DNA of 64,000 bases from Acanthopleura granulata (lineage: Eukaryota; Mollusca; Polyplacophora; Chitonida; Chitonidae): the NCBI GenBank assembly GCA_016165875.1, contig JABBOT010000082.1, positions 930,001 to 994,000 on the forward strand, given 5' to 3'. The stretch's first letter is position 1. Each line of letters starts with the position of its first letter. The translations under genes were made by a program, and so were the position numbers. This document shows, one piece after another, positions 57,125 through 64,000 of the stretch. The notes beneath the pieces were generated by a model that worked only from the letters and a program-made list of their open reading frames with translations, did no database searches and was not told the DNA's origin.

Positions 57125-57366
57125 TAGAATACGACGCTAGCACAGCGCAATGACCTAGTAGCCTCCCATCGATGCGGTCGTTGTTAGTTCAAGTCCAGCT
57201 CATGTTGGCTTCTTATCCGGCGGTACGTGGGAAGGTCTGCCAGCAACCTGCAAATGGTCATGGGTTTCTACCGGGCTGCCCATTTCTTCCCACCATAGTG
57301 CTGACCGCCGTGGTATAAGTGGAATATTCTTGGGTAGGGCGTAAAACACCAATCCAAAAAAAAAGG
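57125..57366 (+). mobile_element. SINE family A inserted in the element
   Basis: Plus orientation from a shortened head (GCTAGCACAGCGCAATGACC), GTTAGTTCAAGTCCAGCTCA, core, AAGTGGAATATTCTTGGGTA and GGCGTAAAACACCAATCC with an A tail. It lies in the right arm segment outside the inverted-repeat blocks. Confidence 0.94.
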
Positions 57367-57399
57367 AAGAAAGAAATCCATATTCATATGATCATGTTC

Positions 57400-57690
57400 G
57401 ATTTTTTATTCTCACTACGAACCAACAGCGATTTTTCCAGAAGTTCCCACAACCTTCACACATATACCACAGCAGAGGATTCCCCGTTCACTCAGTGTGA
57501 TGTCTCACATCATCACGTCGCATGCCAAGCCCAAGCTCAAACACACTCCACCTCTATTCATTCCTTTCATTTATAGCTTCAACCCTGACTCCACCTGCTC
57601 CCTGCATTTTTTCTACACCACAGCAAGCCAGCAGGGGATTGCCCCTAATTTTTTTCAATACTTTAAGGGATTCTCTTTCTTATAATCTAA
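57400..57690 (-). repeat. Two diverged sub-repeats of the outer TIR
   Basis: On the minus strand GGGGAATCCTCTGCTGTGGT, GTGAAGGTTGTGGGAACTTC and TGGAAAAATC (57,410-57,490), and GGGCAATCCCCTGC, TTGCTGTGGTG, AAAAAATGCAGGGAGC and CAGGGTTGAAGC (57,570-57,655), each resemble the middle of the outer repeat at 57,820-57,930. Confidence 0.65.
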
Positions 57691-57793
57691 TGAGGAACAA
57701 CTACTACAACCAGCAATACATCGGCTGAGTACATATAAACGGACAATCCCCTTCCTTACTGTGTAGTATTTAGTGAACTTCATACCGTACCTC

Positions 57794-58018
57794 GGCTCAT
57801 CTTCAGCGATCACTTCAACCCTCACCCCTACCTGCATTTTCTCCAGATCTTTCCACAATCTTCACAGCACAGGAGGGCATTCCCCCAACGCTCTCTCTCC
57901 CAAAACATTCCAAGCTGCTTCGTAATAGATACAAAGAAGAACTCTTACTTATTATTTAGTGCGGAGTTGCTTCGCATTCCCATAAGAAAATGGCACATTA
58001 CTTCTACTGACCCTCTCC
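57794..58018 (-). repeat. Right outer terminal inverted repeat
   Basis: Reverse complement begins GGAGAGGGTCAGTAGAAGTA and continues with the same ordered blocks as 46,531-46,770. The left copy has small insertions relative to it (CTC near the CCCTCC block). Confidence 0.93.
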
Positions 58019-58019
58019 C

Positions 58020-58690
58020 AATAGTGACGTGGTGATGAGACATTGATTGGCGTCCCCTTGGCGTTGATAGGCACCTTTCCCAATTTCTGGCATACGGAGC
58101 CACAGATTTTGAGGGTCAACTTATGTCAAGACTTTTATGGTTGCCTTGTCATCGACTGGGCGAGGTAGGCACCAATGCTTATTGGCCGCGAAATGTCTGG
58201 GCCTGAGTTACAGCACTAAGTGCTAGAATTCTCTGTTCTGGAAATTAATGGGGGTCTGAGGCCTGTCACATTTCAACCTAAGCCTGACGAATGAAATATG
58301 ATAAGTTCTATTTTTAGAATGGACATCGTGAGTTTTATTTGATTCAATCGAGATAAGGACGACAACATTTTTACGACATCTCAATGGAGCTATAAAGATA
58401 TATATCTCTTAAGATTGCAAGGAAAGTTAAAGTGTTCGGTAAAGAAGGCGTCATTCTGAGTAGCATCGTACAAGATTTGCTCGACATTTATTTTTGCATC
58501 ATTCCCCAAATTCTAAGCGTGTCGACAAAATGGCGCGCTAATCACTCTCGACTGTGGCGCTATTTCCTGGGCCTCGTCCTGTTTTCGCACTGTAGTCCAA
58601 ATTTCGCTCTTCCCGACTTGAGAGGCAAATTAGGTAGTGCAGAAAAAATAATCATTATTTACTACGAAAGTATTATTTTCTATGAATGTA
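58020..58690. other. Flanking DNA, nothing recognised
   Basis: Just outside the element. The plus-strand frame 58,432-58,809 runs into a SINE and shows no domain. Confidence 0.4.
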
Positions 58691-58699
58691 CAGGAGCTG

Positions 58700-59020
58700 C
58701 CTCGAAATCGGGAAATCCTGAAACAATCCCGGTTCGTATCATACCAAGGACTTTAAAATTGTTACTAGTGCTGCCTCGCTTGGCGCACAGCACTGAGAGG
58801 TTAGAGTAAGGAAACAGGGTTGGTTGGTCCGGTCTCAGTATGGGTGGGGTGTCATGTCTGGTGTCTTCGGCAGCTCTGTGGCATCATGGAATCGCCCTGC
58901 CACAAGGAGACACAGTATGCATGTATACAAATAAAATATATACAAAACACAAATAACGACTCCTCGTCGTTATATGACTAAAAATTAAGTACGATGTAAA
59001 ATCCAAGCATGCATACACAC
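58700..59020 (+). mobile_element. SINE family B, long copy
   Basis: GGTTCGTATCATACC at the head, AAGGACTTTAAAATTG, GCTGCCTCGCTTGGCGCACA, AGGAAACAGGGTTGGTTGGT, GTCATGTCTGGTGTCTTCGG and a 3' end of GTACGATGTAAAATCCAAGC. It stands between the virus-like element and the retrotransposon. Confidence 0.85.
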
Positions 59021-59105
59021 AAATGTAGAGTTGCGAGGGTGTATTCTATCTTAAATGATAGCGTAACATGGGCGACGACGCGCTTTATTATTCACGAATT
59101 CACGG

Positions 59106-62100
59106 TCATACATACATACATATATTGGTTTAAATGACGACTCCATTCCATGGAATGATTTGCGCCAAGGCAATAGGGTGTGTTTCAGTTGTTTAAGCTG
59201 CTCTAATCAACCATAGTGAATCAACAGAGAACTACTGCCACAATGCTCTGGCCTGAAATCTGTGGACCCTACATAAATAATTCCCCACGGCTTTAAAAAC
59301 CAAACCTGCATTCCTCGGTGGAAAGAGCACAGTCCTCAGAGTTGGCCCAATAATTCCCACGTCTACAAGATCAGAAAAGAAGATCTTTTTCTCTGAGCAG
59401 TGTACTGCGGACACATGAGTAAAACATGATGGATGGTCTCCTCAGTCTGACAAACATCACACAGACCTGAATCTCTTGCCTTGAATCTTTTTAAGTAGCT
59501 ATTAACTGGGAGGTGTCCTGACCGAAGTCGGAAGCACAGGATTTCTGTGTTTCTGCTAGAAAAGGAAAAAGGGAGGCTGTTTTGAAGTTTGACTACAGGT
59601 TTAAATTCGTGATATAAACGGCCCTTCTCTGATTCGTACCACTCAGTTTACCATAGTTTAAATGATAATGCCTTTATTTCATTTAGGGCTTCGGATATGG
59701 TCAGTTTGAGATTATAGGGGACATCACGCAGCCTTAGGGCTCGTTTGGCTAGTCTATCTGCTCGTTCATTACCGGGCACCCCAGAATGCCCAGGAACCCA
59801 AGCGAAGCAAATGTCAAGACCAGCAAAGAATTGAGAGGACAATAGAAAAACTACTTCGTACAGGACAGGGTAGCATTTTGTTCACTTATCTGACGTCATT
59901 GACTGTAAAGCTCTAAGAGAATCCGTGAATATAACAACTCTTAATGGTCTTAAATCCAAAAGAAAGAGCAGAGCATTCAGAATTGCATCGAGTTCTGCTG
60001 AATATACAGACAGGTTATCTGACAATCTAAGAATTTTTTCATATCGCAATTCTGGTACGCAAACCGAAGCCCCAACCTTACCAGTAGCAGGGCACTTAGA
60101 GGCATCGATATAAATTTGCTTGTATGCACACCATTTGTTGATTACGCTTTCGTTAGAAATCACCGAAATATGGTGAGGACTGTCTGATTTCTGGACCTGA
60201 GAGCGCAGGTCCATGTATACAGATGGTGGTTGACCCTTCCAGGGGGGGAGATGGCTGGACACATTCCATCTGTAAACTTCCGATTTTCACCCCAGCACTC
60301 TGCCAATCTGCAGGAACATTGAAAGGCTGTGACTTTTTGTTGGCATTAAAGAGAGAATCATAACAAGATGGTGAAAACACTGAACTGGCTGAAATATGTA
60401 GAGAGCTTTCTAACTTCATCCCAAATTCTGCTGTGCACAATTTGCGTCTAACTGAGAGAGGCCATTCCTGGCAGTGGACCTGAAGAACACTTAAAGGGGT
60501 TGTTTTCAGCGCTCCAGTGCAAATTCGTAACGCTGTACACTGTATAGGGTCAAGTCTAGATTTTAAAGTATCGCAGGCAGAATCAAAAGCTTCACACCAT
60601 AATCCGAGCCTGGATCGGATTAACGACCTATATATGAAGAGTATGGATTTATAATCAGCTCTCCAGCTTTTCCTGGATATAGACCTCATCAAGTTAAGGA
60701 CTTCGTTGCATTTGAGAACATTATCAATGTGTTTGCGCTAGATCAATTTCGTGTCAAAAGCGACACCCAAGTATCGGAAGAATGAAGACAACTTTATGTT
60801 GGTGTTACCGAGCTTAAGTGATATGTGCGGCAAAATCCTCTTTTTCGTGAACACAACCGCCTCTGACTTCATACACGAAAAACGGAACCCCGAACGCTTA
60901 CCCCATCGTGTTATTGCGTCTAGAGCCTATTGGATGTGCCACTTTGCAGCGTTCAGATCCTGGCACTGGAACCAAAGAGCTTTGTCGTCTGCAAAAAGAG
61001 TACAAGGGATCATTGGATGAAGGACAGAGGGCCGGTCATTTATAGCAATGTTGAAAAGAGTGGGATATATTACACTACCCTGAAGAGTGCCATTCGCAAT
61101 ATTCACTGGATTTGAGTAGGTCTTGCCAAATCGAAATCCTATAACTCTCTCAGACAAAATCTTTTCACCCATCCGAGCATTTTACTTCCGACACCAATAT
61201 TCTGCATCTTGATTAGTAACCCTTTTCTCCATATCATGTCGTATGCCTTCTCTATATCCAAGAACACAGCCAAGACAGATTCTTTGTTTAAAAATGTCTT
61301 TTGGATAGAGAACTCTAAATGCACTAAATCATCTGATGTGCTAGGGTTATTTTAAATCCACTCTGCACGTCTGAAAGTATATTATTTTTAGTTAGAAACC
61401 ACACAAGTCTGGAGTTTAACATGGTATCCACAGTTTTACACAGCACCAGTGTTAATGCTATTGGGCAGTACGACCCCGGCTCTGTAGCATTATTTCCTGA
61501 CTTGGCAATAGGTATCACAGTGGCTGTTTGCCAACACGCGAGGATACTCATTCTTGACCATATAGTATTGTACAACAAAAACATAATTTTAAGGCATTCA
61601 TCAGGTAGGTTTTTAACATAGTGTAATATACCCCGTCCTCCCCTGGTGTGGAATCTTTTTTCCCACTCAGAGTTTACTTGAGTTGAGAGAAAATTCGTCA
61701 TTAATGGCTAGATCATCGAACAAAATATCAAAACTATGGAGTAGCTCTTGTTTTTCTTTGTGTTTGATAAAATCAGAATCAAAGTTGAGCAAATTTTTCC
61801 ACTAGTAGACTACACTTATCAAAGTCATTAACACAAGATGAGTTATCAGATATCAATGTAGGAATATTATTAGACTTATTAGCACCACTTACGGCCTTTA
61901 CCTGGGCCCATACCCTCTTTAGTGGTGTTGAACTGGTAATTCCAGAGCAGGACTTTCGCCAATAGGCTTTCTGGGCTTTCTTGATTGTACGCGACGCAAT
62001 AGCCTTACATTTCCAATAAAAAACGATATGGTTGATCAGACGGGTGTGATCTGTTCTTAGCTGTCTTACGCTAACGTATGACATCAGCACACTCGGTCGT

Positions 62101-63060
62101 CCACCATGGAACTGGGGGCTTTGGCCAGACCTCCCCTGAAGACTTCGGGATGGAGACACTGGTTGCAGAGTTGATAGCGGCTATGATGTTGTCAGTAAAT
62201 TGATCAACGTTATCAGAAACAACAAATTTATTTAATGACGACAAGCATTCAATGGCATAGGTATTCAAATCAGCCCTTTGTACTTTCCATCTGGGCTGGT
62301 TACCTACATCTTTATAGTGTGGTGATACCCCAAATGTAGCAACCACAGGGCAGTGATCACTTTCATTAGGTGAATCGTAGTCCGCATGCCATGAAAAACC
62401 AGAAAATAACTCGTTGGAAAATAACGTCAAACCAAGGGCATATAACTTGCCCGAGCGGACATCGAGTCTTGTTCCACATCCGTCATTTAACATAATTAGA
62501 TCATTATCTTCTATGAAGTCTTCAACTGCAGAGCCATTGGTATCAGTTGATGAGCTACCCCACAACACATTATGTGCATTAATATCACCACAAATTATTT
62601 TAGGGCCCTTAGCAGTCGATACAATGGCACTGAGGTCAGAAATATGTAGTCTATTACAAGCGTTGTATAGGTTTACTATATTCACAACCAGCCCCTCTGT
62701 AAGGAAAATTTGAAATCTCTGGACTTCAATATTGCGAAATTTTGGGAAGCAAATTTGCGTGCATGAAATACCACTTTTCATTAACGTAGCAAGCCCATCT
62801 CAGGCCATGCCAATTCTGTCAGTTCTTTTCATGACATATCCTGGGAATGTAGGGTTAGGGTTTTAGAAATGTTTCTTGGAGACAAATTACATCAGGCTCA
62901 ACATTAAGATCAGCTAAGAAAACATTGAATTCTTGACCATGAGCAAACAATGTTTTCATGCAGTGTACAGAAAGCCATCGTGAGAAATATAAACACACGG
63001 ATTTTCAGATTTCTTGTATAATCCATTATTTACCGGCGATTTTCCTTTGCTTCAGCAGAG
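59106..63060 (-). pseudogene. Non-LTR retrotransposon ORF2 (EN-RT-RNase H)
   Basis: Minus strand, domains in order. Endonuclease: KIICGDINAHNVLWGS and ESDHCPVVATF (62,600-62,340), with a TGA at 62,800-62,802 in its N-terminal part. Reverse transcriptase: ATEPGSYCPIALT (61,480), VFLDIEKAYDMIWRKG (61,270), NGTLQGSVIYPTLFNI and the catalytic LFADDKALW (61,040-60,960). RNase H: IYIDASKCPATGKVGASV, YSAELDAILNAL, FTDSLRAL and FAWVPGHSGVPGNERADRLA (60,110-59,740). A final CCHC-like LCDVCQTEETIHHVLLMCP is in a broken frame near 59,420. The 3' end has a TACATACATACATA-type run at 59,107-59,122. This order fits the I/Jockey group with RNase H, possibly Nimb. Several frameshifts; inactive. Confidence 0.85.
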
Positions 63061-63143
63061 CCACAAGCTCTGAGGGAACAAAGGCCACAGTACCAAGACA
63101 GCGACAAGCACAGTCAGCGATAACTTCCGAGTTCTTAGGAACT

Positions 63144-63989
63144 TTAGCACAGTGAAATAAAAGTTCTGTTATCATTCGCGAGTTTAACATCCGAACAGTA
63201 TTCCGTCTGGATAACCATGTCATTGTCAGTCTGTACGCCAGTAGAATTAGTTTGTGGTCTGGGTTTAGGGACAGGTGGTCTCGGGTGTGACACACGCTCA
63301 AGGCCTGTAGATGCCTGGAAACACTCTACATTGTTTTTGTCGGACTGTACATGGTCGGGATAAGTGTGTTCGGGACGAGTGTTGTGAACAGATTTTAAAG
63401 CTGCGGAGTACGAAACATTCTCGGTAATTCTGATATACTGAGCCTTCGTAGCCTCCTTCCTGGCAGAACAGCCGCCACAAGCAGCATTATGGCTACTCCC
63501 ACCATGGACACATTTGGGGGAGGCTATGTTTGGACACTGCTCATAGTCATGAGAGCCACCACAACGGGAGCAGCGAGAGGAACCTCTACAAGATTTCGAT
63601 GTATGATTTAGGCGCTGGTAACGGAAACATCTCAACACAGGTGGGATATAAGGCTTTACAGTAAATTTCTCATATCCTAGCAACACTTCCGTTGGAAAGT
63701 CATCTCGATCAAAATAAAGAAAAATGCAAGATGATACTTGACGATCTTTACTCTTTTTCATCTGTTCAGCTTTAATGCATCTCTCTTTACGTAAAGCCAC
63801 CTGGATTTCCAAAGCTGTTACACTTTCTCCAACACCATATATGACACCCTTACACGACGACATGGATGGCTGGCAGAATTGTTTGTCTTTGCCCATTATT
63901 GAAGTCAGCCTTAGCAAACGCTTGACCTGGCCCCTGTCAGAGCATGTTACCTGCAAATCACGTGATGGCAGTCTTTTTACGGACTTCAC
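63144..63989 (-). CDS. Retrotransposon ORF1 (zinc-knuckle, gag-like)
   Basis: A 281-codon frame open to the edge of the window, so it may be 5' incomplete. The N-terminal part (SCIFLYFDRDDFPTEVLLGY) is the nucleic-acid-binding type of ORF1 that precedes zinc knuckles in Jockey-like elements. Three knuckle positions follow: LRCFRYQRLNHTSKSC, where the second cysteine is tyrosine; SRCSRCGGSHDYEQC, intact; and PKCVHGGSSHNAACGGC, where the second cysteine is glycine. The C-terminal part is proline-rich (RPPVPKPRPQ). The protein would bind element RNA. Two damaged knuckles suggest loss of function although the frame is open. It lies directly upstream of ORF2 on the same strand. Confidence 0.8.
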   Translation of the reverse strand: MKSVKRLPSRDLQVTCSDRGQVKRLLRLTSIMGKDKQFCQPSMSSCKGVIYGVGESVTALEIQVALRKERCIKAEQMKKSKDRQVSSCIFLYFDRDDFPTEVLLGYEKFTVKPYIPPVLRCFRYQRLNHTSKSCRGSSRCSRCGGSHDYEQCPNIASPKCVHGGSSHNAACGGCSARKEATKAQYIRITENVSYSAALKSVHNTRPEHTYPDHVQSDKNNVECFQASTGLERVSHPRPPVPKPRPQTNSTGVQTDNDMVIQTEYCSDVKLANDNRTFISLC

Positions 63990-64000
63990 CCTCCCAACAA

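Larger units (their letters stand above)
46531..58018. mobile_element. TIR-bounded virus-like element (PolB, capsid-like)
   Basis: Outer inverted repeats at 46,531-46,770 and 57,794-58,018 define the limits. The interior carries rightward structural-type genes (47,413-51,807) facing a leftward family B DNA polymerase (54,900-51,921), with further inverted-repeat blocks in both arms. The gene set and terminal repeats recall Polinton/Maverick and adintovirus-type elements. I found no integrase, packaging ATPase or protease frame, so the group is not fixed. No target-site duplication was visible. Almost every long gene is broken, so this is an old integrated copy. A SINE inserted at 57,125-57,366 supports its age. 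Confidence 0.8.

Noticed and set aside
1..64000. CRISPR arrays, bacterial operons, ribosomal RNA genes
   Set aside because: The tandem repeats have no spacers, gene layout and repeats are eukaryotic, and no rRNA-like sequence was seen.

Overview
The window is eukaryotic, repeat-rich, AT-leaning DNA, most like the genome of a marine lophotrochozoan and probably a mollusc. There is no bacterial-style gene packing and no ribosomal RNA. A tRNA-derived SINE with a 3' end reading GTACGGCGTAAAACACCAATC followed by an AATA-rich tail occurs about twenty times; from memory that tail is typical of molluscs and relatives, and I could not check it. I recognise no complete conserved host gene. Most short open frames on the two strands are chance frames or frames inside repeats.

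Positions 1-42,700 are intergenic or intronic DNA. They hold SINEs of several families, hairpin elements, a Penelope-like reverse transcriptase fragment (8,886-9,257), two open-frame minisatellites (3,450-3,646 and 18,998-19,183), a degenerate 44-bp tandem array (23,225-23,960), several local duplications and a 0.5-kb dispersed repeat present twice. Positions 42,705-44,345 hold a 5'-truncated non-LTR retrotransposon on the minus strand, followed by a long hairpin element (45,079-45,393) and a minus-strand threonine-rich open frame (45,930-46,355) that may be a host exon.

The main object is a degraded virus-like element of about 11.5 kb (46,531-58,018), bounded by long, interrupted terminal inverted repeats that I matched by eye. 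Rightward genes come first: a cysteine/histidine-rich protein, hypothetical proteins, a protein with a conserved D-I-R-D-D block, a small basic protein, and a large protein resembling the worm F54H12.2 type that I infer to be capsid-like. A leftward family B DNA polymerase (54,900 down to 51,921) faces them. The polymerase has motif B, a DTDS motif C and a candidate GT-AG intron. Frameshifts and stops break most of these genes. One 97-codon gene in the right arm (56,659-56,952) is intact and has CCAAT and TATA boxes. I see no integrase. The layout recalls Polinton/Maverick or adintovirus-type elements, but the lineage is not settled.

From about 59,106 to the end of the window lies a minus-strand non-LTR retrotransposon of the I/Jockey group: a zinc-knuckle ORF1, then an ORF2 with endonuclease, reverse transcriptase, RNase H and a terminal CCHC. 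Stops and lost catalytic or zinc residues mark it as dead.
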